Part shown: piece after piece, positions 8,219 through 17,593 of the stretch | Position numbering within the stretch: position 1 is the first letter of the stretch | How the letters are laid out: each line of letters opens with the position of its first letter | Assembly (NCBI GenBank): GCA_020638955.1 | Contig: JACKHO010000001.1 | Coordinates: 558,001-622,000, forward strand | Source of the DNA: Planctomycetaceae bacterium | GTDB taxonomy: Bacteria; Planctomycetota; Planctomycetia; Planctomycetales; Planctomycetaceae | DNA length: 64,000 bases | Direction of reading: 5' to 3' | Translations under genes and position numbers: made by a program | The notes under the pieces: model-generated | Seen by the model: the letters and a program-made list of their open reading frames with translations, nothing else | The model's database searches: none | What the model was told of the DNA's origin: nothing

Positions 8219-9139
8219 ATGAATGATCTTCCGATTCTCGGACAGGACAACGGCGGTTGCTGCGGGGGAAGCAGTGGCGGGGGCGGCTGCTCCAGCTCAG
8301 GCGGCGGCTGCAGTTCCGGCGGTTGTGGAAGCGAAGAAGCCGCTTTCCTGAATGCGCGACGCGACTTTCTGCAGAAGGCCACGAGCGTGACCTTGGGCGG
8401 GCTCATGCTCACCATGCTCCCCGTGAATGCCGAAAGTGAAGAAGGTGCTGACAGCGATGACGGCGCGAACTTCCGCGGTGATGGTGCCGCAAGCCGCGAG
8501 AATTCAGGCCCGGTGATGTTTGCCTTCCTCATCGACACCGAAAAATGTACCGGTGCTGGTAAATGCATGACCGCCTGCCGCACTGAGAACAACGTGCCTG
8601 AGGGCCATACTCGCACTTGGGTCGAACGGTTTGTGCACTACAAAGACGGCTCGGTCAAAGTCGACCTCGTCCCCGAAACGGGCTATGCGAGTTCCAACGT
8701 CCCCGAAATTCCAGAGGACGAAGTCGAGCGTGCGTACTTTGTGCCGAAGTTGTGCAATCAGTGTGTGGAGCCGCCGTGTAATCAGGTCTGCCCGGTGAAT
8801 GCGGCGTTTGAATCGCCCGAAGGGATTTCACTGGTCGACTCCGAAACCTGTATTGGCTGTGCCTACTGCGTGCAGGCGTGCCCATACGGCGTGCGGTTCA
8901 TTAACCCCGAAACGAACAACGCCGACAAATGCACGTGGTGCTACCACCGCATTATCAACGACGAATCACCGGCCTGTGTGGAAGCGTGCCCGACTGGTGC
9001 CCGCGTGTTCGGTCGACTCGATGACCCGAACAGCGAAATTGCCAAGCGTCTGGCCGAAGTGCCGACACATGTGTTGAAGGAACATTTGGGCACTTTCCCA
9101 CGGCTGCGTTACATCGGAACGTCCTCCGAAGTTGTGTGA
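8219..9139 (+). CDS. Tat-exported 4Fe-4S ferredoxin-type subunit (NrfC/PsrB-like)
   Basis: 306 residues. Four Cys groups typical of DmsB/NrfC/PsrB proteins are present: CTGAGKCMTAC (about 113), CNQCVEPPCNQVC, CIGCAYCVQAC and CTWCYHRI...CVEAC, enough for four [4Fe-4S] clusters. The twin-arginine motif RRDFLQKA (47-54) with a hydrophobic stretch predicts Tat export. Ahead of it is an unusual leader of about 40 residues made almost only of Gly, Ser and five Cys. It should relay electrons between the tetraheme cytochrome (gene before, 45 bases) and the NrfD quinone-reactive subunit (gene after, 54 bases). Confidence 0.88.
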   Translation: MNDLPILGQDNGGCCGGSSGGGGCSSSGGGCSSGGCGSEEAAFLNARRDFLQKATSVTLGGLMLTMLPVNAESEEGADSDDGANFRGDGAASRENSGPVMFAFLIDTEKCTGAGKCMTACRTENNVPEGHTRTWVERFVHYKDGSVKVDLVPETGYASSNVPEIPEDEVERAYFVPKLCNQCVEPPCNQVCPVNAAFESPEGISLVDSETCIGCAYCVQACPYGVRFINPETNNADKCTWCYHRIINDESPACVEACPTGARVFGRLDDPNSEIAKRLAEVPTHVLKEHLGTFPRLRYIGTSSEVV

Positions 9140-9193
9140 TGTACCGAAGTGCCCCTGTGTTGAGTTGGACAAGTTGACGACTGGAATCATTCC

Positions 9194-10402
9194 ATGGACG
9201 AGCTGACATACATTTTTCCGAACGACACCCACCCCTGGTGGAGCATTATGATCGTGCTATACCCGTACATCACGGGTCTGGTGGCCGGGGCGTTTGTGGT
9301 GTCGGCGTTGTATCACGTCTGGGAAGTGAAGGCGCTCAAGCCCGTCGCTCGCCTCGCTCTGGTGACCGCTCTTTGCTTCTGCGCTTGTGCGACCATGCCA
9401 CTGCTGCTGCATTTGCATCACCCCGAGCGTGCCTTCAATATCATGATCACGCCCAACACGAACTCCGCCATGGCCGGGTTCGGGTTCATATACAACGTCT
9501 ACCTGCTGCTGCTCATTGTCGAAGTCTGGCTCGAATTCCGGCCTGACATCATTGGACTGGCAGGCAAGCCCGGCCGCCTGCAGTGGCTCTACAAAACCCT
9601 TGCCCTGGGCGATGGCGAAGTCACCGAGCAGTCGCGAGTTTATGATGAGAAAGTCATCGGCTGGCTGGCCCTCATTGGAATTCCCGCCGCCTGCATTCTG
9701 CACGGATACGTCGGCTTCCTGTTTGGCGCGGTGAAAGCGAATCCGTGGTGGTCCACTGCTCTCATGCCGGTGGTGTTCCTCATTTCCGCCGTCGTTTCCG
9801 GCATTGCCGCGCTCATTTTGCTGTACGTCTTCATTTGCTGGAGACGCGGCATCAGTTGCGATGCCGAATGCATTAAATCCATGTCCCGGTACCTCTGGAT
9901 ATCCCTCACGGTGGCCGTCACTCTCGAACTGCTCGAAGTCATCCACATGGCGTACGAAGGTGGCTCCGAGTGGCACGTCATCCAGATATTGCTGACGGAG
10001 AAACTGAAGTTCTCTTATATCCAGCTCCAACTGCTCATCGGCTCGCTCATTCCGTTCCTGCTGCTCCTGCTGGCCATGTCGCCGAAGCTGTATGACGGAT
10101 TCCGCACATTCCTTTCCAGCGTGGCTGCCATGCTTGTCCTGGTACAGGTATTTGCAATGCGCTGGAACGTTGTTATCGGCGGTCAACTCTTCTCCCGCAG
10201 CTTCCGAGGATTCACCGAATACCACCCTTCCCTCTACGGCCCAGAAGGACTCATCGCAGCCGTCTGCGTCATGATCGCCCCCTTCGTTGTCCTCTACATC
10301 GCCTGCCAGCTTCTACCGGTCTGGCCGCAGAGTGAACTCACCACGACCGACGATGGCGACGCACCAGCAGCAAACGGCTCAGATGCGGCTATGGCGGTCT
10401 AG
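9194..10402 (+). CDS. NrfD/PsrC-like polytopic membrane subunit
   Basis: 402 residues with about eight or more hydrophobic helices, the first starting near residue 15 (SIMIVLYPYITGLVAGAFVVS, typical of NrfD/PsrC) and the last near residue 360, then a polar tail. This family binds quinol or quinone in the membrane and passes electrons to or from the 4Fe-4S partner. It is the last gene of the three-gene redox operon. It is slightly longer than NrfD and close to ActC/PsrC in size. Whether the complex oxidises menaquinol or reduces quinone cannot be told from the sequence. Confidence 0.87.
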   Translation: MDELTYIFPNDTHPWWSIMIVLYPYITGLVAGAFVVSALYHVWEVKALKPVARLALVTALCFCACATMPLLLHLHHPERAFNIMITPNTNSAMAGFGFIYNVYLLLLIVEVWLEFRPDIIGLAGKPGRLQWLYKTLALGDGEVTEQSRVYDEKVIGWLALIGIPAACILHGYVGFLFGAVKANPWWSTALMPVVFLISAVVSGIAALILLYVFICWRRGISCDAECIKSMSRYLWISLTVAVTLELLEVIHMAYEGGSEWHVIQILLTEKLKFSYIQLQLLIGSLIPFLLLLLAMSPKLYDGFRTFLSSVAAMLVLVQVFAMRWNVVIGGQLFSRSFRGFTEYHPSLYGPEGLIAAVCVMIAPFVVLYIACQLLPVWPQSELTTTDDGDAPAANGSDAAMAV

Positions 10403-10933
10403 CAATCACTTGAGAATTGGTGACATGGACATTCAGTTTGTGCATGTGCCCAACGATGGCGGCTCACCTGGATGCTGTCCTTCGGAGTGCGATTTCGGCG
10501 TCAGTGACATTGGCGAGAATTCTGTCAACAGCGGCGCTTCAGTGGATGGAGTTGGGGCGGTCGATCCTGTGATCGCTGTATTCGCAGATGACCGCTTCCA
10601 ACTCGGGGACGTTTCGATCGGCGTTGCGCCGAATTGAATTCTCCGTCGGTTCCCGGAACCAGAGTACGACGAGATTGAAACTCGGCGGCGCCTAACTCCG
10701 CCGCGAACACTTCGCTGGTCGTTCCCGGGCTGACTCCGCTAGTTCCACATTCTGCAGCACGCTCATGTTCATCTCCTCAATAGACTTCCTTCAATTACGG
10801 CACGCTGGAAAAACAGCCGCCTAGTTCGTATCACTTTGTCAGGAGAATGGATACGCTCGGGCGACCAGATGTTGGCTTGGGCCTCCACCCGAAACACGTT
10901 CCTTGCAGTTTCATCTTCAAAGACGGCCTTCCG
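10403..10933. other. Intergenic region, possible gene remnant
   Basis: About 530 bases without a convincing gene. On the minus strand a GAGGAG precedes an ATG near 10770 that opens only about 25 codons before a stop, and a second short frame continues in 10525-10710. These could be debris of a small frameshifted gene but resemble no family recognised. The promoter of the LEPR gene should lie at the right end. Confidence 0.35.
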
Positions 10934-13900
10934 ATGGCAAGTTATCTACGATCACTCATCAAGCAAATGTCCCGGCCTAGAGTTCTACGTGCGCGGCCTC
11001 GAACTACAAACGTGCACGCGATCCTCGACCAATTGGAGCCACGCATTCTCCTCACAGACGTCTCGGGGACAATTTCATCGAACGTAGTTTGGGACAACAC
11101 GGCCGAGCCTTACAACATCACCGGAGTCGTTTCGATCCAGGAAGGAGGTACGCTGACGATTGCTCCCGGTGTGACGGTGACTGGCAACAGCAGCATCAAT
11201 CGAATCGATGTCAACGGCGACGGCACGCTCAACGCAACGGGGGCGACATTTGCCGCAGGTATTTTTGTCAATTGGGGAACAGTTGACCTGCAATCCAACA
11301 CGTTTCAAGGCTCCGTCGAACTGGTTCAAGGATCCACCGTTAGCCTGACGAACAACACGTTTGACGCTTCGGCCGTCATTACAGTTGGACCAACTCTGGT
11401 CCCGAACCTGATTGGCAACACGTTCGATCCATCGGAAGTGTTCAACATATTCAATGGATACATTGTCGGCCCCTTGACTTGGGGCATTATTGGTGGCGTC
11501 AACAACACGTACAACATCACCGGAGTCGTTTCGATCCAGGAAGGAGGTACGCTGACGATTGCTCCCGGTGTGACGGTGACTGGCAACAGCAGCATCAATC
11601 GAATCGATGTCAACGGCGACGGCACGCTCAACGCAACGGGGGCGACATTTGCCGCAGGTATTTTTGTCAATTGGGGAACAGTTAACCTGCAATCCAACAC
11701 GTTTCAAGGCTCCGTCGAACTGAATCATGGTAGCGTTTTCGCAAATGCCAATCGATTTCTTGGAGGTTTTATTGCCTACAACAATTCGATTGGAATTGTG
11801 AGGAACTCCGAGTTCTCGGTAAGACCACGACTCGATGGGACCATAGATATTGACTTTGTGCTGAATGACTTCAGCAATTCAGGTGCAGAAGCAATGATTG
11901 GCGCAGGCGGTCCAATTGACCTTAGTTGGAACTTCTGGGGAGTTGCCAACCCGGCGACGTTGATACTTGATCAAATCGACGACCCGCTACGACCGCTGAT
12001 AATCTTCAGCCCGGTGATTCCGTTAAACTCAATAACCCAAACTGTTTGGCTTGACTCGAATGAGGATGGTGTTCGGCAATTATCCGAATCGGGTGTTTCA
12101 GGCGTCACCGTTCGGCTGTGGAATGCCGGTATCGATAACCTCCGCGGGACAGCCGATGACACTTTGATCGATCAAGTCATCACCGACGTCGATGGTGAAT
12201 TCAGTTTCTTCAACGTTCCGCCCCAGACCGATTTGAAGTATTTCCTGGAGTTTTCAATCTCCGCTGAGTTCGGCTTTACGTTGCAGAACGTGCCGTCAAG
12301 CGTATTTCTGGACAGTGATGTCGACTCGGAGGGTCGGACCAATCTATTCGCTTTGGGTGCCAGCCAAGCTAAGTTCGATACTACCGCGGGAGTCGTACAA
12401 CTCAATGCCTTCCCGGTGATAGATGATCAGTCATTCAGTATCGAAGAGAACAGTGCTTTGTTCACTCCTGTTGGTACGATCTTGGCCTCTGATCCTGATG
12501 CGGGTCAAACATTGGAATACTCGATTCAGTCGGGCAATGACGGGAATGCCTTCGTAATCAACCCGACAACAGGTGTCATTTCCGTGGGCGCTGGGGGGGT
12601 GGACTTTGAACTACAAGATTTGTATTCGTTGATCATCGAGGTGGTTGATAATGGTTCGCCACAGCTAGCGTCTTCGGCCACAATTACCATCAATGTCACG
12701 GATGTAAATGAGCTTCCCGCAGTGGCGCTGACGCCCGTCGTTAGCATTCTGTCGGAAAACACCGCCACCACACCTCGCATTAAAGTCGCAGACATCACCG
12801 TAACCGACGATGCACTGGGGACCAATACGCTCTCACTCAGCGGCGATGACGCAGGTCTATTCGAAATCGATGGCAATGAACTGTTCCTCATCGCGGGGAC
12901 CGTACTCAGCTTTGCCACGAATCCTGTGCTGGATGTCACGGTGAACGTGGATGACAGTTCCCTCGGCGGGATGCCAGACAGCTCCGCGTCGCTTTCCATT
13001 AATGTTCTCCCACCAGCGGATCTGTTGATCTTTGACGCTGCAACCGGTCGTTGGCGAATGGGGGTGAGTAACGGTTCATCGTTCACCTGGATGAATGGTC
13101 CCAAATGGAATCCTGCCTCGGGTTGGACGACGTTCACCGGAGATTACAACGGAGACGGGCTCACAGACGGAATTGGAATTACCAGCCAGAACTCGGTTTT
13201 CTTCGCCCGCAACAATGGTGATGGCACCATGACAACGGTGTCGGCTGGTAGTTTTTCCGCATTGGAATTATTCCAGCACATGCTCATTGGCGACTTCAAT
13301 GGCGACGGGCGGGATGACCTCATTGTGCAGCAAGCCACGAACAATACCACGCCGCTGCCGGGGAGCTGGTTCGTGAAGTCCTTCAACGGATCTTCATTCT
13401 CCACGTCCTTCTACGGTCGCTGGGATGCCAGTGGCTGGGGCGATTTTGGCGTCGGCGACGTCAACCAGGATGGCATCGACGACATTATTGGTGTCAGGAA
13501 TGCCATTGAGGGAGTTGACCGCGTCAATTGGATGTACGGCATTTCGAATCAAATCCCGGACGGCTCCCGGCGGTTCTTCGCTCAGTTCGCCGGTGCATTC
13601 ACGGGACGTATCGAAACGGCTGGCTGGCATTCGGTTCTGGTTGGCGACTGGGACAATGACGGCCGCGCCGACGTCGCCGCCCGCAGGAATGATGGTCGCT
13701 TCATATACGGCACCGCCACGGGTGATCCCACACCGTACGCACCCATTGGAGCCAAACGACTCGTGAATTCCGCAGGCCCCCTCTTCTCGAACTCCGCGTT
13801 CTCCGAACCATTCCTCGTCGGTGACTTCAACGGCGACGGCCGCGACGACATCCTCACCCGGCAAACCAACAACAAAAACCTGTGGGTCGCTCAGACCAAC

Positions 13901-14155
13901 TCCACGGCACCGACATCTGCCACCGTCAGCGGCTGGGGACCGTGGGACGACACCCTCAACTGGAGCGGCGCGGCCATAGGCGACTTCAACGGCGACGGAA
14001 GAGACGACTACGCCAGCATCGACCTCACCGGCTCCCACGCCTGGGTCTCCCTCTCAACAGGATCAACCTTCCAACCCGCAGTCGACTTCGGCCTCGTCAT
14101 CGGAACCGAATTCCTCGTGGGGCCGCTGAAACTGAAAGCCGGTTTGCTGGATTGA
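10934..14155 (+). CDS. Secreted LEPR-XLL, SdrD_B, cadherin and FG-GAP repeat protein
   Basis: About 1073 residues from ATG 10934; an in-frame ATG at 10847 would add 29. A basic N-terminus leads to QLEPRILLTD (about 33-42), the LEPR-XLL export-associated motif of giant planctomycete proteins. Next come two nearly identical 71-residue beta-helix-like blocks (from about 60 and 193), an SdrD B-like domain (SITQTVWLDSNEDGVRQ, about 370), a cadherin domain (SIEENSALF to NVTDVNE, about 500-595), then at least five FG-GAP/VCBS-type repeats with calcium-binding DxNxDGxxD loops (GDFNGDGRDD). It should act outside the cytoplasm in adhesion or matrix. The stand-alone gene is followed by a hairpin at 14217-14236. 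Confidence 0.85.
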   Translation: MASYLRSLIKQMSRPRVLRARPRTTNVHAILDQLEPRILLTDVSGTISSNVVWDNTAEPYNITGVVSIQEGGTLTIAPGVTVTGNSSINRIDVNGDGTLNATGATFAAGIFVNWGTVDLQSNTFQGSVELVQGSTVSLTNNTFDASAVITVGPTLVPNLIGNTFDPSEVFNIFNGYIVGPLTWGIIGGVNNTYNITGVVSIQEGGTLTIAPGVTVTGNSSINRIDVNGDGTLNATGATFAAGIFVNWGTVNLQSNTFQGSVELNHGSVFANANRFLGGFIAYNNSIGIVRNSEFSVRPRLDGTIDIDFVLNDFSNSGAEAMIGAGGPIDLSWNFWGVANPATLILDQIDDPLRPLIIFSPVIPLNSITQTVWLDSNEDGVRQLSESGVSGVTVRLWNAGIDNLRGTADDTLIDQVITDVDGEFSFFNVPPQTDLKYFLEFSISAEFGFTLQNVPSSVFLDSDVDSEGRTNLFALGASQAKFDTTAGVVQLNAFPVIDDQSFSIEENSALFTPVGTILASDPDAGQTLEYSIQSGNDGNAFVINPTTGVISVGAGGVDFELQDLYSLIIEVVDNGSPQLASSATITINVTDVNELPAVALTPVVSILSENTATTPRIKVADITVTDDALGTNTLSLSGDDAGLFEIDGNELFLIAGTVLSFATNPVLDVTVNVDDSSLGGMPDSSASLSINVLPPADLLIFDAATGRWRMGVSNGSSFTWMNGPKWNPASGWTTFTGDYNGDGLTDGIGITSQNSVFFARNNGDGTMTTVSAGSFSALELFQHMLIGDFNGDGRDDLIVQQATNNTTPLPGSWFVKSFNGSSFSTSFYGRWDASGWGDFGVGDVNQDGIDDIIGVRNAIEGVDRVNWMYGISNQIPDGSRRFFAQFAGAFTGRIETAGWHSVLVGDWDNDGRADVAARRNDGRFIYGTATGDPTPYAPIGAKRLVNSAGPLFSNSAFSEPFLVGDFNGDGRDDILTRQTNNKNLWVAQTNSTAPTSATVSGWGPWDDTLNWSGAAIGDFNGDGRDDYASIDLTGSHAWVSLSTGSTFQPAVDFGLVIGTEFLVGPLKLKAGLLD
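11111..11323 (+). repeat. Direct repeat copy 1 (213 bp, coding)
   Basis: Identical at 212 of 213 positions to 11510-11722 and in the same reading frame (offset 399 bases). The only difference is gttgacctg here against gttaacctg in copy 2, a D to N change. Confidence 0.9.
11510..11722 (+). repeat. Direct repeat copy 2 (213 bp, coding)
   Basis: Second copy of 11111-11323 with one substitution. Encodes a beta-helix-like block with alternating Gly/Asn/Thr residues. The near identity at synonymous sites points to recent duplication or gene conversion. Confidence 0.9.
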
Positions 14156-14611
14156 CCTCACAAAACTGCCGACTGGATCGAAGGGCTTTTTGGTTAAGAC
14201 CACTTCCCTTCCAGGGAACGAAACCTTTGTTTCGTTGATCTGCTGGATCGGTGAGGCTTTAGCTGACGTTTTCGTCGGTTCGCCGCATCTGGACAGACTG
14301 TCGAAAACGTGCAGTTTGGCGGGGCATTTTGAGTGTCCGTCAAGCGGAAATGCATTTCGATTCTGATGTCTCGACCCGCGAAATGCTCATGTTGTGGGTA
14401 TTTCCAAAGGCAACGTCCTGCTGGAATAGCGCTCCAAAACTCGTGAGATTTTCGCAGGTTCCTGGCGTCCTCTGAGAATATGGGAGAAGAACTTGAGCTA
14501 TAGGTATTGAGCGAGCCTGCGCGATGACATTCGTTCCATCCGGCGTCGCGTAATGCCACAGTGCCAGTTGAACGAGCAGTGACAGTGAATTACAGGTCAA
14601 TTCATGCGGAA
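14156..14611. other. Intergenic region with hairpin
   Basis: About 450 bases with no convincing gene. Apart from the hairpin at 14217-14236 nothing is recognised. Confidence 0.45.
14217..14236 (+). terminator. Perfect hairpin after the LEPR gene
   Basis: AACGAAAC, loop CTTT, GTTTCGTT: an 8-bp perfect stem about 60 bases after the stop codon. It lacks a following T run, so it is only a possible terminator. Confidence 0.35.
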
Positions 14612-17335
14612 ATGCTGAATCCGCTGACGTTGCAGTTCGTTGAGGACGACGTCGAGTACGATTACCAGCAGCACATTCTGCCCCGCGCTCGCATGCAGTT
14701 CTGGGTGGCGGTCGGCGCGAGCCTGCTCCTCTGGCTGGTGGCGGGATTCCTGCTGAACTCCTATCTGGCGTCGGCGAAGTCGGTCTTTCTGGTCGTTCCC
14801 ACAATTTGTGTTGTGCAGGTCGCCCTGCTGGTGGCAGAGCGAAGAGTCGGCACGCTGAACGTTATTCAGTGGCTGACGGCAGCTTCCTTGGCTTGTTCCT
14901 CTCTGGCCGTTTTGGCGATTCTGTGCCTGGAGGGAGTTTTTCCAGTTTTTGGGCCGCTGTCTGTACTCTTGGTTGCTGCAATCAGCGTGGCGTTGTTGAA
15001 TCAGCCCTTCATTCATGCGGTAACGACCGTGGTGCCCGGCTTCGCGACATGCACAGTGCTCATCCTGCTCACGCCAGCCATGCCGCTCGTTTCAGCACAA
15101 ACTGTCGTGCTCACGGTTGTCGCCTGTGTGCTTGCAGGGACGAACTATCGCCGAGAGGCTGCGGCCCGACGCGATTTCTCCATGACGCGTGTGTTCGGCG
15201 AGCAGAAGCATGAACTCGAAGAAATGAGGGCGCGAAAGATTGGGCCGTACATTGTCGAGTCTAAAGTCGGGGCGGGAGAAATGGGGGTCGTTTACCGCAC
15301 GCTGCATTCACTGCTGCGCCGCCCCACTGCCATCAAGCTGCTCTTTGCGAAGCATACCAACCCGGCGCAAATCGCCAGTTTCGAGCGTGGTCTGCAGGCC
15401 ATGACGCAGCTCTCTCACCCGAACATTGTGGCGGTTTACGACTATGGATTCAGCGTCCAGGGTGATTTCTATTATGCCATGGAGTACCTGCCAGGGACTG
15501 ATTTGCAGTCGCTGGTCGACGAGTGGGAGCCCATGCCGCCGGAACGCGTCATTCCCATCCTGATACAAATTTGCAACGGCCTTGAAGAAGCACACCAAAG
15601 CGGACTGACGCACCGCGACCTTAAGCCGGCGAACATTTTTCTGTCACACATCGGAACGCGTCATGATGTAGCCAAGATTCAGGATTTTGGTCTGGTCAAA
15701 AAGGTTGAAGCAAAAATCGAGCATTCATTGCCCCACTTCTGGGGAAACTCGATGACCGGAACACCTGGCTACATGTCGCCAGAAGCGATTGCCATTCCAG
15801 AGTCAGTCGGACCCGGAGCCGACCTGTACGCACTGGGCGCGATTGGGTTTTTCTTACTGACCGGCGAAGAGCTTTTCGACGGGGACACTGTGGTTGACGT
15901 CCTCAATCATCATTTGAGTAGCCAGCCGCGTTCGCCGTCCGAAGTGTCAACCTATCAGGTGCCGCCCGCGCTCGATGAAATCATTCTCCGCTGCCTGGAG
16001 AAACATCACTCAGATCGGTTTCCATCTGCGGCGGAAGTTCGCGCTGCCCTTGAGGCCGTCGAAGTCGAACCGTATCGCGACGCAGCGAAGTGGTGGAAAT
16101 CCTTCGAAGAGCAAGTTGCCAGCGCTGACGCCCTCGTTTCAGAGGACGCCGACTCACCGTTTGTACCACAGCAGCTCGAAGTGGATTGGACGCGGAGAGT
16201 CGACGCAGCACGCGCCGAAGAAGCTCGACTGGCCGAAGAAGCTCGACTGGCCGAAGAAGCTCGACTGGCCGAAGAAGCTCGACTGGCAGAAGAAGCTCGA
16301 CTGGCAGAAGAAGCTCGACTGGCAGAAGAAGCTCGACTGGCAGAAGAAGCTCGACTGGCAGAAGAAGCTCGACTGGCAGAAGAAGCTCGACTGGCAGAAG
16401 AAGCTCGACTGGCAGAAGAAGCTCGACTGGCAGAAGAAGCTCGACTGGCAGAAGAAGCTCGACTGGCAGAAGAAGCTCGACTGGCAGAAGAAGCTCGACT
16501 GGCAGAAGAAGCTCGACTGGCAGAAGAAGCTCGACTGGCAGAAGAAGCTCGACTGGCAGAAGAAGCTCGACTGGCAGAAGAAGCTCGACTGGCAGAAGAA
16601 GCTCGACTGGCAGAAGAAGCTCGACTGGCAGAAGAAGCTCGACTGGCAGAAGAAGCCCGACTGGCTGAAGAAGCCCGACTGGCAGAAGAAGCTCGACTGG
16701 CAGAAGAAGCTCGACTGGCTGAAGAAGCTCGACTGGCAGAAGAAGCCCGAATGGCTGAAGAGGCCCTCCGCAAACAGAAAGCTCATCGTAAAGCAGAGGC
16801 CCGGCAGAAAGAAGAAGCTCGACTCAAGGAGGAGGCCCGCCGCAAGGAAGAAGCTCTACGCAAAGCAGCGGCCCGACAAGAAGAAGCTCTTCTGGCCGAA
16901 ACAGCTCGACTTAAGGAAGAAGCTCGACGTAAGGAAGAAAACCTGCGCAACGCAGCGGCTCGACGCGAAGAAGAAGCCCGTTTGGCCGAAATAGCCCGGT
17001 TAGCGGAAGAGACAAGGCTCAAAGAGGAAGCTGAACGTAAGGAAGAAGCCCTCCGCAATGCCGCAGCCGAACGGGAAGAGGAAGTTCGTCTGGCCGAACT
17101 AGCCCGGCTCGCTGAAGAATCTCGGCTGAGAGGGGAAGCTCAACGTAAGGAAGAGAATCTCCGCAAAGCCAAGGCCCGACAAGAAGCAGAAGCCAGACGC
17201 AAAGAGGAGTCTCGACGCTTGGAGGAAGCCGCCCGACTTGTGGAAGAAGCAGCACGGCAGGCCGAGGCAAACGAATCTGTACCAGCTCCCTGGACGGTCG
17301 ATGGCATGATTCGGGAAATGGTCAACCGCCACTAA
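14612..17335 (+). CDS. Membrane Ser/Thr protein kinase with long EEARLA repeat tail
   Basis: About 907 residues from ATG at 14612 (an upstream in-frame GTG at 14561 is possible). Residues about 28-175 form around six membrane helices. A complete PknB-type kinase domain follows: Gly loop GAGEMGVV (219-226), Lys 242, HRDLKPAN (334-341), DFG (358-360), GTPGYMSPEA. From about 535 to 713 the chain is about 30 copies of the six-residue unit LAEEAR, then degenerate Ala/Glu/Arg/Lys-rich repeats to the end, predicting a very long charged helix or coiled coil in the cytoplasm. This order, with the membrane part before the kinase, is unlike classic PknB. The substrate is unknown. Confidence 0.88.
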   Translation: MLNPLTLQFVEDDVEYDYQQHILPRARMQFWVAVGASLLLWLVAGFLLNSYLASAKSVFLVVPTICVVQVALLVAERRVGTLNVIQWLTAASLACSSLAVLAILCLEGVFPVFGPLSVLLVAAISVALLNQPFIHAVTTVVPGFATCTVLILLTPAMPLVSAQTVVLTVVACVLAGTNYRREAAARRDFSMTRVFGEQKHELEEMRARKIGPYIVESKVGAGEMGVVYRTLHSLLRRPTAIKLLFAKHTNPAQIASFERGLQAMTQLSHPNIVAVYDYGFSVQGDFYYAMEYLPGTDLQSLVDEWEPMPPERVIPILIQICNGLEEAHQSGLTHRDLKPANIFLSHIGTRHDVAKIQDFGLVKKVEAKIEHSLPHFWGNSMTGTPGYMSPEAIAIPESVGPGADLYALGAIGFFLLTGEELFDGDTVVDVLNHHLSSQPRSPSEVSTYQVPPALDEIILRCLEKHHSDRFPSAAEVRAALEAVEVEPYRDAAKWWKSFEEQVASADALVSEDADSPFVPQQLEVDWTRRVDAARAEEARLAEEARLAEEARLAEEARLAEEARLAEEARLAEEARLAEEARLAEEARLAEEARLAEEARLAEEARLAEEARLAEEARLAEEARLAEEARLAEEARLAEEARLAEEARLAEEARLAEEARLAEEARLAEEARLAEEARLAEEARLAEEARLAEEARLAEEARLAEEARLAEEARMAEEALRKQKAHRKAEARQKEEARLKEEARRKEEALRKAAARQEEALLAETARLKEEARRKEENLRNAAARREEEARLAEIARLAEETRLKEEAERKEEALRNAAAEREEEVRLAELARLAEESRLRGEAQRKEENLRKAKARQEAEARRKEESRRLEEAARLVEEAARQAEANESVPAPWTVDGMIREMVNRH
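16214..16750 (+). repeat. 18-bp coding tandem repeat, about 30 copies
   Basis: The unit gaagaagctcgactggca (18 bases, six codons) is repeated without interruption. The first copies end in ggcc, the central block is uniform, and the last copies have cccgactggct variants, so diversity sits at the edges. The unit has no stop codon in five of six frames, which produces several false long frames on both strands. Confidence 0.93.
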
Positions 17336-17593
17336 TCTCCGTGCGGAATGTCGCTAAATCGTGCGGGCATGGCTCTGTGATGAGCCCTGACGCAGAACCG
17401 CAGAATGTTCGGTGATGGCTGTTGGCTTCAGCATGGCTCAGGCGAGATGCCGGAAAACTCTTGCTCCATCTCAAGAAGCACACCTGCGTGACGAACAGAA
17501 CTCCTGTGGTATTTTGGGTTTGGTCAGCTAGAATGCCGGTTTTCGTGCATTTTGGGCCGGTGTGCCTTTCGTTGATGAGTTTGTGCGTTTGCC

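Noticed and set aside
9257..10225. 322-codon minus-strand frame within the NrfD gene
   Set aside because: Antisense shadow of a clearly hydrophobic family member; composition is charged and unlike any family.
16006..16773. Long minus-strand frames (Ser/Ala/Arg-rich and Phe/Ser-rich) opposite the kinase
   Set aside because: They come from the stop-free 18-bp repeat read in other frames; the kinase frame is supported by its complete catalytic domain.
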